This document shows, piece by piece, positions 22,038-32,859 of a DNA stretch of 64,000 nucleotides. Position 1 is the first letter of the stretch. The number at the start of each line of letters is the position of its first letter. Source of the DNA: Pseudo-nitzschia pungens (taxonomy: Eukaryota > Bacillariophyta > Bacillariophyceae > Bacillariales > Bacillariaceae); NCBI GenBank assembly GCA_037355855.1, contig CM074760.1, positions 5,262,501 to 5,326,500 of the forward strand, read 5' to 3'. The notes beneath the pieces were generated by a model. The model made no database searches. It was given only the letters and a program-made list of their open reading frames with translations, and was not told the DNA's origin. The translations under genes and the position numbers were made by a program.

Positions 22038-23828
22038 ATGGCCACCGACGCAGATATTGTCCCACAGGTGCTGACGGATTTCGTCTTCGATCTCTACGAT
22101 TCCGTCACGCTCTCCCAGTTGACCGAGGAACAGACCCGTCTCTACAACGATGTGTTCCAGGACTTGAGCGGGAAGGTGCGTGATAGCGAGGCGATGGTGT
22201 CGAAACGAAACGCGTATCTCGATTGCATGGTTGGTCTCACGTTGTTCCGAATCTTGCTCTGCTCTTTGGTTCGCAATTCTTTGATTGCGTGTGTGTGTGT
22301 TTGCGTGTTTGTGTGTACTTTTTTTTCTCTTTTCTCGGGTTCCCTCCTTCGTCGCCAGTACTTTTCGTCCACTCCGTGGCCATCTCCCTCCGCCATGGCG
22401 AGGGAGTGCAACGGAGATCCCTTGTTCCTCGCCTTTTATCGCGAATTGACACACCGCCACTGGCACGCCGTGAGCCGACCATCGCTCCGCGAGCGAATGG
22501 AGGGCTGGGACGTCTACCGAGAACTCTTCGACGAGTTGCTCGAGGGCGCCGAGGAGGACTCGACCTCCGACCAGCCCAAGCTCTTTATCCTTCCGGGTTG
22601 GGCCTTCGAAATCCTGCACGAATTCGTCTACCAGTTCCAGGGATTCTGCCAGTTCCGAACCACCCTGTACGCGTCCGCCAACAAGCACAAGCTGCTGCAG
22701 TCGGCGGAGGCTCCCGGCGGGGAGACCGCCCCGGCTCCGAGCGGAAAGCGGGGACCCCCCCACCACGTCGTCGACAACCTGGCCGTGATGCAGGAGGATG
22801 GCGCGAGCGAGTGCTGGAGCGTCGACACGGTCATGTACTACCTGCACCGATTGGTCGAGATCGGAACCAGCCCCCGGTGCACCGTTCCCGCCTACCAGTA
22901 TTTCGGGATCTTTGCCAGCGTCGCCCTCAGCCGTCTCGAGTGCCTGCTGACCGACTACTCGTCCTCCCTGGCCGCCCTCGCTCCCGTCCTGGAGAACTCC
23001 GCCACAAAGATCACCAAGCACGACCAGGAGACCAAGACCTTCACGCAGGTCATCCAGAGCGTCTTTCCGGCCCGGTTGAGTCTGACCTACCACGCGGGCA
23101 TCTCCTTTCTGATGCTCCGGCGGTACAAGGACGCCGCCACGACGGTCGGTGACCTGTGCACGTACATGCAGCGCGGATTCAAGACGGGGCAGCTCCGTTC
23201 CATGCCCAACGTCGACCAGCTCTACAAAAACTACGACCGAATGATCGCCCTGCTGGCGATCTGCACCCACATCTGCCCGCAGCTCAACCTGGTCGAGGAG
23301 TCGATCGCCAAGACCATTCGCGAGAAACACGGCGCGCAAATGTCCAAGGAAAGCTTCACGGAGCTCTTTGTCTTTTGCGCTCCCAAATTCGTCACCCCGG
23401 CCATCCCCGACTTTGTCACGTCCGGATCGATCGACAATGCCTACAAGCAACAAATCTACCTCCTGGAGCAGGAATTGAAGGACCAGCCCAACTTTGAAAC
23501 GCTGAGATCGTACCTGAAGCTGTACACATCGATCCCCACCTCCAAGCTCATCAATTTTGGAAACAAGGAACACACCCTCGCCAGCCTCAAGCTCAAGATG
23601 CACCAGCTGGAGATCTCCAACTCGGAGGTTCCCTCCCTGCGGGACGCTTCCCTGAAATCGGCGCTCGACATTCACTACTACGCCGAAAAGATGGACGGGT
23701 CCGACGACGAAATCGTGCACGTCGACGAAGCCGAGAAGCAACGCCGATACGAAAACTACTTCTTCGGACAGGCCACACAGTCCTACGACATTCGAAAAAC
23801 CGCCAAGGCCATCGACACGTCGGTGTAA
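22038..23828 (+). CDS. EIF3L: Translation initiation factor eIF3 subunit L
   Basis: Two exons, 22038-22175 and 22359-23828, give 535 residues (animal eIF3L about 564). The start ATG sits in a strong context, ACCACCATGGCC. The family signature YRELTHRHWHAV lies shortly after the junction, followed by the helical PCI-type repeat region (RLEIGTS..YQYFGIFA, SLTYHAGISFLMLRRYKDAA) and the conserved C-terminus KSALDIHYYAEKMDG and RRYENYFFGQATQSYDI. eIF3L is a non-core subunit of the eIF3 octamer that recruits mRNA to the 40S ribosome in the cytoplasm. The 183-bp intron is divisible by three and contains no stop, so unspliced mRNA would encode a 61-residue insert that is hydrophobic and Cys/Val-rich; its GTGCGT donor and CAG acceptor and the family alignment support removal. 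Confidence 0.95.
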   Translation: MATDADIVPQVLTDFVFDLYDSVTLSQLTEEQTRLYNDVFQDLSGKVRDSEAMVSKRNAYLDCMVGLTLFRILLCSLVRNSLIACVCVCVFVCTFFSLFSGSLLRRQYFSSTPWPSPSAMARECNGDPLFLAFYRELTHRHWHAVSRPSLRERMEGWDVYRELFDELLEGAEEDSTSDQPKLFILPGWAFEILHEFVYQFQGFCQFRTTLYASANKHKLLQSAEAPGGETAPAPSGKRGPPHHVVDNLAVMQEDGASECWSVDTVMYYLHRLVEIGTSPRCTVPAYQYFGIFASVALSRLECLLTDYSSSLAALAPVLENSATKITKHDQETKTFTQVIQSVFPARLSLTYHAGISFLMLRRYKDAATTVGDLCTYMQRGFKTGQLRSMPNVDQLYKNYDRMIALLAICTHICPQLNLVEESIAKTIREKHGAQMSKESFTELFVFCAPKFVTPAIPDFVTSGSIDNAYKQQIYLLEQELKDQPNFETLRSYLKLYTSIPTSKLINFGNKEHTLASLKLKMHQLEISNSEVPSLRDASLKSALDIHYYAEKMDGSDDEIVHVDEAEKQRRYENYFFGQATQSYDIRKTAKAIDTSV

Positions 23829-24837
23829 ACGCAATTGTTGTAGTTTTAGTTGCTGTTGCTGTTGATGTTCTTTGGTTCTAGGAAATGAATTAATAGAAAC
23901 GTGTTGCCAATCTCTTGTCGTTCGCAGTCGCACTCGTTTCGTTTTGAATCGTTTTTCGTTTCGATCTTTCCATAGTTTTGCGAAGTGGTCAAGAAGAAGT
24001 TTGTATGGTATCCTTGGTTGACGCCAAGGAAGGATTCGTCATGGTTGAAGGAACATCCTCCAACAGCAACAGTAACAACAGCAATGACAACAAAATTCTC
24101 TCGCCAAGGACCAGTGCAAGACTTTTCTATTCATGTTGCTGGTCGAGGCGCAGTGTCTCCGAAAGATCTTTTGTTTGAAGTTGCAAGCCCAGCACCTTTG
24201 AGGATGCATGGAAAACATTGACACAAAGACCCAATTGTTAATCAATGAAACAATGACTTCAAAGTGTGTTGAAGGGAGTGTCTGAAGCTCTTGGAAATGA
24301 TTGAGTCAAGTCAAACTTTACTGCTACCGTAGTGTATCATGATTACTCCTATTTTTTGCAAACAATATGGATAATGGAGACAAGTAGAAAAAATATGTTG
24401 CACCTCATGGTAACCTAACATACAACATACCATAGAATGTATGGTACGTATGAATACATACAGAAACAGTTTTTTGTTCTTCGTTCTTCGTTCTTTGTTC
24501 TGCGTGAATTGTGACTTGTCACTAGTCACTAGTAGGAAATGTGCGCCATTGAAAGGACTATTAGAGTCTTTGAAATTGTACGGTAGGTCGAGAGAGTCGG
24601 GAAAAGGTTGAACCAATCCTTCGAATTGATCCATTGATCGACATATGGACAACGTAATTCCGAGACGAAAGAAGAACGGTGTGTCAAAGCGACCAGATGG
24701 ACAAAGGATACCTTTTCCTTGTTTTTTTTCGTCCTTTCTGAACTTCCTTTTGCTCCTTTTCCAGTCACCCCCACGGACTTGCCTCATAAATTCCTTCTTC
24801 GACTTATTCTCGACAGACAGAACCAAAGCTATTCACA
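23829..24837. other. Spacer, no gene called
   Basis: An ORF at 23985-24221 begins VKKKFVWYPWLTPRKDS and is open for 78 codons, but no family is recognised. The rest is AT-rich and includes the promoter and 5' UTR of the plastid-targeted gene that follows. Confidence 0.4.
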
Positions 24838-25558
24838 ATGAAAGTCATCGCCACTCTTTTCGCGTTCTTGGCCGTTGCCAATGCCTTCGCTCCTGCCTCC
24901 ACCGGCAGAGTCAACACCCAGCTTTCTGAGTCCCTCTTCGACAAGGTGAGTTCGAGCGCTGCCCTTAACGAGGGGAACAATGCGAAACTCGATCGGGACT
25001 TTTTCTAACTTTCTCTCTGTTTTTTTCTTCCGAAACTTTTTCCGGGTATTAGATCTTCGATATGGATCTTTTCGCTCCCAAGGCCGACCAAAATGAATAT
25101 GGCCAATACAAGAAGAAGGGAGTGAGTAGTGATTGTTCGTTGGGCTGTGACTCGTGACTAATCGCAACGCGTGGAAGCTCCAATGCCATCCACAAAATCA
25201 AATTTCTCACTCTTGCTTGCACTCGTACGACTTTTGGAACCCACCACCAATGCCTGCAATCACTACACAGCTCAAGGTCGGAGAACTCTCTGCCAAGTCT
25301 TACGTCCCCGACGGCTTGAGCAAGACCGAATACGCCAAGCTCCGTGCCGACGAGCAAAAGAAGAAGGAAGCCAACTACCAACGAAACGCCAAGAAGGCTG
25401 GTGTCTTTGAGGACTACACTGCGTTCTACACCAAGCGTGGAACCGACACCAAGCAGGCCTGGTACAAGGACCCCAACCGGGGACACCGCATGGCCAAGAC
25501 CAAGTACAGCTTCGATACCGACACAGACGGAAAGAAGTACGACGGTGGTGCCCGCTAA
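24838..25558 (+). CDS. Plastid-targeted small protein of unknown function
   Basis: Three exons, 24838-24945, 25053-25121 and 25271-25558, all phase 0, give 154 residues. The N-terminus MKVIATLFAFLAVANAFAP is a typical diatom bipartite plastid presequence: an ER signal peptide with Phe at +1 of the predicted cleavage site in an Ala-Phe-Ala-Pro motif. The mature part is short, charged and lacks a transmembrane segment; it includes FDMDLFAPKADQNEYGQY, SYVPDGLSKTEYAKLRADEQ and FEDYTAFYTKRGTDTKQAW. I cannot name the family with certainty. A lumenal or stromal subunit associated with the photosynthetic apparatus is a reasonable guess from size and presequence alone. Clean splice sites and an even frame support a real gene. 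Confidence 0.75.
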
Positions 25559-26122
25559 ATGGAGTGAAATTACGACTGCATTGTATCTTAGCACGAAAGC
25601 CAATTTTGGCTTTTGTTCCAAAACAAGTTGGAGGAAGGAACTACGGAACCAAGTTGTACTGTGACACACTCGCTTGTTGTCATTTGACAGTATTTTAGTA
25701 AATAGAGTGGTGTGGCACTATAATGTTGTAGAAGCCTAGTTTTCCTTGTTCATTATTATTTTCATTGATTCATTTTGATTGAAAGACTTTTCTTAGAGAA
25801 ATTCATGCTTTTAAACCCCTGCTGCTACGGAGATTGCTATTCAAATGCAGGTGTGTGAAATAAGTTCGAGTGGAACAAGGCAAGAAAGGGAAACAATAAG
25901 CTACACGGGGAAATCCAACACAACTTAAGTGAGACAGGCCAACTTCAAGCTCATTTTTTGAACCGAGGAAAAACTATGAACCGATAGGTATGGATGCAAA
26001 AATGTATTCATTTTTAAGTTTTGTTATCCGAAACGTTCAATCCAGTTACTCTAGTATTCGCCCATTCATTGATTCATTCGTGTGATTGTATTTTTGTTTT
26101 GTTTTGTTTCGTTTCGTTTTGT
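25559..26122. other. Convergent spacer
   Basis: This holds the 3' ends of the plastid-protein gene and of the minus-strand phosphoglycerate dehydrogenase gene. A TTTCG/TTTTG pentamer run lies at 26095-26123. No gene is seen. Confidence 0.4.
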
Positions 26123-27750
26123 TTATACGAAGTATTCACCATCGAGGTTCTTGGCGTAACCAACTCCGGGTTGTCCATAGATAATTCTCGTACTGATGAC
26201 TCCGTCCACCATTGTGATCTGTTCCTGAACATTCTTGAAGCAGATAACGTCCTTTCCTTTGGTGTCAATGTCGCACACATTGTAAGCAATATCGCCCCGC
26301 GAATGATTGATTTGTTGCACAATGTTGAGTCCCTCGCTGGAAATGGCCTCGGTGATGGCGGCCAAGGCTCCCGGAACGTTCTTGTTGACCACGGTGAAAC
26401 GAACCGTCTCCTCCGGTCTGTCGTCCAGGTGTGTATCGGGGAAGTTGACACTGTTCACGATGGTGCCGTTCTCCAAGTAATTTCGGATGGTGTCCGCGGC
26501 CATGGAAGCGGCGGCATCCTCGGCCTCCTCGGTGGAGGCACCCAGGTGGGGCAAGACGATGCAGTTTTCGTGGTCCCAGAGCAAGTCCTCGGGGAAATCC
26601 GTCACGTATTTTCCGTTGCCGCTGTCCAAGAATTCCTTCATGGCATCCGAGCAGACGAGTTCGCCACGGGCAAAGTTCAGCAGGACGGCGTTGGGACTGA
26701 AGTGTTCGATGACGTCCTTTCCGATGATTCCGTGGGTTCCATTCTCTCCCTTGACGTAAGGGATGTTGATGGAGATGTAATCGGCACCCGAAACGGCCGC
26801 CGTGATGGAATCGACGAGGTTCATGTCGCGGGGCAATTTCATGGCGGACTGTACGCTGAGACCGGGATCGTATCCCTTGACCTTCATTCCCAAGGCCTCG
26901 GCATCGCGGGCGGTCATGGCTCCGATGTGTCCCAATCCGATCACGGCGAGGGTCTTTCCCTTGATCTCTTGTCCACCGAACATGGCCTTGTCCTTTTCGA
27001 CGCGCTCGCGGGCCAATCCCTGTGCCCCGAGGTCCTTCATGTGGTTGATTCCATCCACGATTTTACGGGATCCCAACAACATACCGCACAAGACCAATTC
27101 CTTGACGGCGTTGGCGTTGGCTCCGGGGGTGTTGAAGACGGGAATTCCCAATTCTGTCATGCGAGGGACAGGAATGTTGTTGGTACCGGCACCGCATCTA
27201 TTTTGTTTGTATTTGTATGTTTGTATGTATGTATGTTTGTTTGTTTGTTTGTTGATTGCATGAATTCGATGACAACAACGTCAACGACCGAAAAAAGCAC
27301 GTACGTAAATTCGAGATAATGGAGTTCGTCGTTGAGTAAGTAACCTTACGTACGGCCTGGATTGGACGGTCAAGAGTGATACTTCACGTTTCGTTTCGCG
27401 ACTTACCTCGCAATGGCTCGCACGGTCTGGGGGACATCTTCCTCTTGGAGCTTGTGGGATCGCAACAAGATAGCGTGGGCGTTGGCCGCATCCCCGCTTC
27501 GGACGTCGTATTGGTCCTTGTGGAAGCGCGCCAAACCAATGGGAGAGATCTTGTTGAAGGTCTTGATCTGATATTTTCCCTGCTCGTAGTTGTCGATGTC
27601 GCCGTATGTCTGCCACATTCCTCGTCCGTGTTCGAATTCGACCTTGGCGGACATTCCTCGGATAGCTGCTCCGCGGCCGAACACGAATTTGTTGGCGACG
27701 GTGGTGCTGTTTCGGACGAGCTTGTCCATGGCAAATCGGGAGGCAATCAT
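26123..27750 (-). CDS. serA: D-3-phosphoglycerate dehydrogenase, copy A
   Basis: Two exons on the minus strand, 27407-27750 and 26123-27197, join within an Arg codon (AG|A) to give 472 residues. An N-terminal presequence rich in Arg/Ser/Thr precedes the catalytic domain. Diagnostic blocks are GIPVFNTPGANANAVKELVL, the Rossmann motif VIGLGHIG (about residue 200), LLNFARGELV, LPHLGASTEEAEDAA with the catalytic His, and a C-terminal ACT domain starting near residue 400 (FTVVNKNVPGALAAITEA). The enzyme oxidises 3-phosphoglycerate to 3-phosphohydroxypyruvate, the first step of serine synthesis; the ACT domain is the usual effector-binding site. The presequence suggests mitochondrial or plastid location. 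The 209-bp intron contains a GTATGTATGTTTG-like tract. It lies head-to-head with a paralogue 779 bp away. Confidence 0.93.
27198..27260. repeat. TTTG/TATG tetranucleotide tract in intron
   Basis: A run of GTTT and GTAT tetranucleotides in the copy A phosphoglycerate dehydrogenase intron, close to its acceptor. Confidence 0.7.
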
Positions 27751-28529
27751 GATGCTACGGTATGTTATTGGATTGTAGGATATGATGTATCGGATGTGTT
27801 TATCCGTTGTGTCCGATTCGAGGTCAAAAGATTGGAGAGAAGAAGGTTGTCGTACGGTAAGATTAGTCAGTCTATCTGTCGTTGGGATGTGTCTTCGAAG
27901 CCTTTCCTTGGGATGCGAAGCTAGCTAAGCCAATTAACGAAGGGTGACGAGGTGTGAATTCTCGAATGGATGAATCGTCGAATGGAATGAATTGGACAAA
28001 CGCTGCAATTTCGACCGTGGATATGTTATCTCAAACGTGCGAATCTTAGAGTGAACAGGGACCACAGATTCCATACAAGAAAAGGGAAATGACGGGTTCC
28101 GGCAGGCACATCAAAAATCCGGCACTACACGATTGACTTTTCCGGGCTACCGGTACGTTTGTTCATTATTCGACCTCGCATACATGCATTCGCTAACTGT
28201 TTCGCACGTTCTGCGCGTTCCAATTCTTCGACGCAATGAAAACTCTACTACACTCACACGTAATTATTACCGTACTGTAACTTACCCATCACCCCTCGAC
28301 GGTTCATTAGGTCCCGGATCATGATCATCAGTGGATAAAAAGAGACCGCACAAACTTCATTAGCGTTAATGCACATACCGTACGAATTTCAGTAATTCTC
28401 AAAATCGATAACTGTCCCTGATCCGTGTGAGGTGAAAAAGCCGACGGTACAACAACAATCTGCTGCTACTATTGCTTACTTATACATACCTAGAAGTTGA
28501 AAGCATACAACAACACAGAGAAGCTCAAG
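27751..28529. promoter_or_regulatory. Shared divergent promoter region of the serA pair
   Basis: These 779 bp separate the start codons of the two divergent phosphoglycerate dehydrogenase genes and must hold both promoters and 5' UTRs. No clear TATA box or named operator was identified. GTACGGTAAG-type words occur near 27850. No ORF is supported. Confidence 0.5.
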
Positions 28530-30426
28530 ATGACCGTCTTTGCGATTGCTTCCCGGACCTACTCCCGCCGATCCCTCTCGTCGTTTCTCGCCGCCACTTC
28601 GTCGTCGTCGTCGGCGGCGTCGTCATTTGGCGTTGGATCTCGATTCTACACCGGATCCTCGGACCAGGTCGATCACTTTGTTTCGGGCTGGGACACCGAA
28701 GAGGTCGATAAATTCAAGGACGGCAACAGATACTGCACGCAGACCTTCAACAAGATTTCCGAGGTCGGACTCTCCGTCTTTACCAAGGATTTGTACGATG
28801 TCCTGCCCAACGAGGCCGCCGATGGTCGACCGGCGCACGCCCTCATGCTTCGATCCCACAAGCTCAAGGAGGAAGAAGTTCAGCCATCGGTCAGAGCGAT
28901 TGCTCGGTAAGTGGAGCGAAGAGAAGAGAAGCGAAGCGAAGCGAAGAATGAACGACAAGAACGAATGAATACCAATGCTGCTCGACGCTGCCTCCGTCGA
29001 TGCGATCGCAAAGGGTTCGGTTGGTCGATGGATCAATTCTAACGTTTCGGTGTTTCGTCGTCGTCGTGCCATGGAATGGAACGCAATTGAACTGAATTTT
29101 TCAATGCATTGGACTGGATAATCCGCAACGAACTCGGATGTTTGGATCGTTTCGCGCGTGTTTGTGTTTGTTTGTGTCTGTGTTTGACGCAGATGCGGTG
29201 CCGGTACCAACAACATCCCCGTGGCTCGCATGACAGAGCTCGGAATCCCCGTCTTCAACACCCCCGGAGCGAATGCCAACGCGGTGAAGGAACTCGTGCT
29301 CTGCGGACTTCTGCTGGGAAGCCGACGAGTCATCGACGGCATCAACCACATGACGGAGCTCGGAAAACAGGGCCAGCAACGGGAACGCGTCGAAAAGGAC
29401 AAGGCCATGTTTGGTGGCCGAGAAATCAAGGGGAAAACGCTGGCCGTGGTGGGACTCGGGCACATCGGAGCGTCCACCGCCGCGGATGCGCACGCACTGG
29501 GAATGAATCTGGTGGGATACGATCCCGGTTTGTCGGTCCAATCGGCCATGAAGCTTCCCGGGAACCTCAAGCTGGCCGACAGCATCACGTCGGCGGTGGC
29601 GAACGCGGATTACATTAGGTGAGTGGATGAGTGAGTGCGTGGATGAGCTCGTCGTGCTGCCGAGTGCAATCGATGGATTCCATGAAATTCAGCAATTACG
29701 GCTGGACTTTCTGGGCAGAACCCGGATCGGTCCGTCATTTTCGATTTATTTTGTCATTACTATTGAAACTGATTCCGGTGTTGCTTTAGTCTGAACATTC
29801 CATATACAAAGGGCACGCACGGCATCATCGGACAGGCGATCCTCCGCCACTGCAAGCCCGACGCCGTGGTCCTCAACTTTGCGCGTGGCGAACTGGTCGA
29901 TTCCGAGGCAATGAAGGAGTTCCTCGACCAGAGCGAGGGGGCCAAGTACATTTCGGATTTCCCCGACGACCTGTTGTGGGATCACCCCAACGCCATTGTC
30001 ATTCCCCACCTGGGAGCATCGACGGGAGAAGCCGAGGACTGCGCCGCCGCCATGGCCGCCGAGACCCTCCGGATGTACCTCGAACACGGCACCATTCGTC
30101 ACTCCGTCAACTTTCCCGATGCCTCGCTCCCGGAGCGAAACCCCGATCACATTCGAATCACGGTCGTGAACGAAAACAAGCCCGGTGTCCTCAGCTCCAT
30201 CACGGAGGTTTTCGCCAAGCACAACCTCAATATTACGCAGCAAATCAACCATTCCAAGGACAACGTTGCCTACACCGTTTGTGACATTGACGCCGACGAG
30301 GGTGCAGATTTCAAGGAACTGCAAAAGGAACTGACGATGAGCGATGGTGTATTGAGTAGCCGTATCCTGTTCGGATTGCCCGGAGCCGGTTATTCGAGAA
30401 ACATTGACGGAGAATACCACGCATAA
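28530..30426 (+). CDS. serA: D-3-phosphoglycerate dehydrogenase, copy B
   Basis: Three exons, 28530-28906, 29193-29618 and 29790-30426, give 479 residues. I chose the ATG at 28530; the frame also opens 11 codons earlier with TTG. The leader is Ser/Arg/Ala-rich (MTVFAIASRTYSRRSLSSFL), typical of a mitochondrial or organellar presequence. Catalytic and ACT-domain blocks parallel copy A: GIPVFNTPGANANAVKELVL, VVGLGHIGA, LNFARGELVDSEA, IPHLGASTGEAEDCAA and ITVVNENKPGVLSSITEV. The first intron (28907-29192) sits at exactly the same Arg codon as the only intron of copy A, and a second intron (29619-29789) is unique to this copy. Function as for copy A; two copies may serve different compartments or conditions. 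The gene converges with ENP2, only 99 bp away. Confidence 0.93.
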
Positions 30427-30525
30427 GATTGTTTTCTACGACAATGACTGTAAAAAATAGAATTATACCAGAGAAGATACCATGGTCGAATTTAAAGTTA
30501 GGCTCTCTATTGCTTAGTCTGTTTT

Positions 30526-32859
30526 CTAGTTGGTTCGTCGAAAGCCGAGCTCTTTCACACCCCTTCGGTTTCGTCGCGATCGACCCCCTCCTTCCGATCC
30601 ATCGGATTGGAGTCTTTTCTTCGACTTTGAGTCCTTTGGGATGTACGTAATTTCTTTCGATCCGCCTTTATTCGTAATCTTCACGATGGGTTCTTCCGCT
30701 TCTTCCATTTGGATTCGCTTCTGAAGAGGAATGTTCATTCGTCGAACCTTCTCCTTCATTTGGTTCTTGACATCGTTTTCTGCCAAGCCAGCATGAAGAG
30801 CGGCGTTGCCGGAATCTCCGTGATCATTCGCTTCGTACATGACTGGTTTCTTCGATTTCTTTGGACGACTTTTCGACTTTGTTTTGGTCTCTTTGCGTCG
30901 CAAATTCTTGACTTCATCGTAGTTCTCTCCTCGTACTTTCCCTCCTCGGAAACCGTCGTCGTCACTATCGCTATCATCATCAAAGTCGTCTCCGCCCATA
31001 TCGTCGTCAACAGAATCATTTCCATCATCGCTCACATCATCCATACCACTATCCTCGTCACTATCCATGTCATCGTTTTTCTTTCGTCTGATAGCAGTAG
31101 CGGCCACCCCGCTTGGATTACGCATCTTGAAGTTTTCGTCCTCCTCATCGATTTCAAAGTCTTTGTTGGAGAACAGACTTCCGAAACGATCGTCGGATAG
31201 TATAACCTTGGCAGCTTTTCCGGCCTTTGTGTTAGCCTGGGCCTTGCTTTGAAGACGCTCGGCAAGATCTGGATTGACGGCTGTTTGTTTCGCTTTGTTG
31301 GAGACCTTTGGAGCAATTCTGCTGGCCCGTTTGGCTTCCAAACGTTCCTTGACCTTCTTTTTACGGTACTCTTCGTATTCAAAGGGATTCGCTACGGCAC
31401 GAATCTTGTTGTACAAATTGATATCCATAAAGAAACCGTGCATATAGGCTTTCAACAAAGGCGTACCAATCAAGTCCGAAACTCCCAGTTTTTCTAGATC
31501 CTCGTGACTGACAAACTTGTAGTTCTCGAACACGGTTTCTTGGCCATCTTGTACAAATGCATCACCCGAAGATCCAGATTCTCGTTTCAGGTCTCGTTCC
31601 TCAAGTTCTTCTGTAATATTCTCTAAGAAAGAACACCAGGCAGGTGCCAAGCCAACCTTGGGCACGTAGTAAGCTTCTAGTTTAGGCTGGTCGGTGGTAC
31701 ACAACAATAGTCCGCTCCTGTTTCCTGTCGGATCCTTTTCGTCACCTCCCATGATAAAGTTTGAAAATTTTCCACTGCTTTCGATGTTGGCAACGACAGC
31801 ACCCACACCCTTATCGTCATTACTGCTAAATCTATCAGCTGCATACGTAGAATCTCCGATGGTGGTGTTGTCGACCAAGTCTCCCGTGGATTTGTATTTC
31901 CAGATTTTGATCAGTTTTTCGTCGGAACTAAGAACGCATCCACTACCAGGATGAAACTTCACGGTGTGGATAGGTAACCCGTGTTTGTGCTCCTTGACGT
32001 GAAGCGGCTTACTCGATCGGACATCATAAAGCGCAACCAACCCACCGGCCGTGCCAGCAGCCATGTACAAGCCCGACGTGTCGTGCGCAATCGAAGTTAT
32101 GTCAAATGGATTTTGATGGTATGCCGAGCTCGAATAATCATTGTTGTCAAAGAACCCCATCCCTTTTGTGACGGCCTGGACGTCAAGCTTCAAAAATGGC
32201 TTCAGAGTATCGGGCGAGCGATTGTCAAAGAATCGAATTACGCCGTCATCACACCCAACGGTAGCCAAGGGTTGAGCCGGAGAAACAGCAATGCACGAAC
32301 ATGATGGCTGAGAAGATTTCGAAGATGGTTCCTCAATCGACCATGGTTCGCTGAACCGCCCCTCTTCTAAGTTGAGACGGTAGATTTCGGAGCCGCTTCC
32401 GGCAATCAAAAGTTCGCATGTTGTCGATTCGTAGGCCATGCCCCTCCCAAACTTTGGAATTCGTATTTTCTCGTGGTTTCCGTAGTGTGCATGGAATGAA
32501 ATCGTGCGATCATCCTGCAGAATTGCCATTTTTCCATAGTCTTCTCCGAGCATGACAATATCCACAATGTGAGAATCCACGTATCGTTCAAATTTCATCG
32601 TCAAGTCGTGAACATCGTAGCAGCGAATTCGTGGTGGATAAGTTCCCCCCACAATAATGTAACGGCCATCGCCATTCGACTGAACAACTTTCGAAGAACT
32701 GGCTGGCATCTGAAAGTCTTGGATAAGCTCGATCCGCCGCCTGATCTGTTCGTCTCGTTTGGAAAGATTACGCCGTGCCCGATCTCCAAGCCACTCAGGA
32801 AGCATCGGGCCCGAAGAAAGATTGTAGATGGTCACGTCATTGCGTTTTTGGATGTTCAT
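30526..32859 (-). CDS. ENP2: ENP2/NOL10 nucleolar ribosome-biogenesis protein
   Basis: Intronless, 777 residues from the ATG at 32859. The first part begins with the family signature VTIYNLSSGPMLPEWL and is a WD40-type beta-propeller (IIVGGTYPPRIRCYDVHDL, TVGCDDGVIRFFDNRSPDTL, MAAGTAGGLVALYDVRSSKP, HPGSGCVLSSDEKLIKIW). Around residues 440-560 is the NUC153/NOL10 region (DPTGNRS, YVPKVGLAPAWCSFLENI, SDDRFGSLFSNKDFEIDE). The end is a long acidic, then Lys/Arg-rich tail ending RRNRRGVKELGFRR. ENP2 is part of the small-subunit processome that matures 18S rRNA in the nucleolus. Size is a little above the yeast and human proteins (about 690-710), mostly through the acidic tail. Confidence 0.95.
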   Translation of the reverse strand: MNIQKRNDVTIYNLSSGPMLPEWLGDRARRNLSKRDEQIRRRIELIQDFQMPASSSKVVQSNGDGRYIIVGGTYPPRIRCYDVHDLTMKFERYVDSHIVDIVMLGEDYGKMAILQDDRTISFHAHYGNHEKIRIPKFGRGMAYESTTCELLIAGSGSEIYRLNLEEGRFSEPWSIEEPSSKSSQPSCSCIAVSPAQPLATVGCDDGVIRFFDNRSPDTLKPFLKLDVQAVTKGMGFFDNNDYSSSAYHQNPFDITSIAHDTSGLYMAAGTAGGLVALYDVRSSKPLHVKEHKHGLPIHTVKFHPGSGCVLSSDEKLIKIWKYKSTGDLVDNTTIGDSTYAADRFSSNDDKGVGAVVANIESSGKFSNFIMGGDEKDPTGNRSGLLLCTTDQPKLEAYYVPKVGLAPAWCSFLENITEELEERDLKRESGSSGDAFVQDGQETVFENYKFVSHEDLEKLGVSDLIGTPLLKAYMHGFFMDINLYNKIRAVANPFEYEEYRKKKVKERLEAKRASRIAPKVSNKAKQTAVNPDLAERLQSKAQANTKAGKAAKVILSDDRFGSLFSNKDFEIDEEDENFKMRNPSGVAATAIRRKKNDDMDSDEDSGMDDVSDDGNDSVDDDMGGDDFDDDSDSDDDGFRGGKVRGENYDEVKNLRRKETKTKSKSRPKKSKKPVMYEANDHGDSGNAALHAGLAENDVKNQMKEKVRRMNIPLQKRIQMEEAEEPIVKITNKGGSKEITYIPKDSKSKKRLQSDGSEGGGRSRRNRRGVKELGFRRTN

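Noticed and set aside
21825..23933. 702-residue minus-strand ORF opposite eIF3L
   Set aside because: It is the antisense shadow of the eIF3L exons; its Gly/Val-rich, motif-free translation reflects codon bias of the real gene.
23985..24221. 78-codon ORF beginning VKKKFVWYPWLTPRKDS
   Set aside because: No ATG at the start and no recognised family; kept only as a note in the spacer.
26021..27319. 432-residue plus-strand ORF opposite serA copy A
   Set aside because: Shadow of the dehydrogenase; no domain and opposite to clear catalytic motifs.
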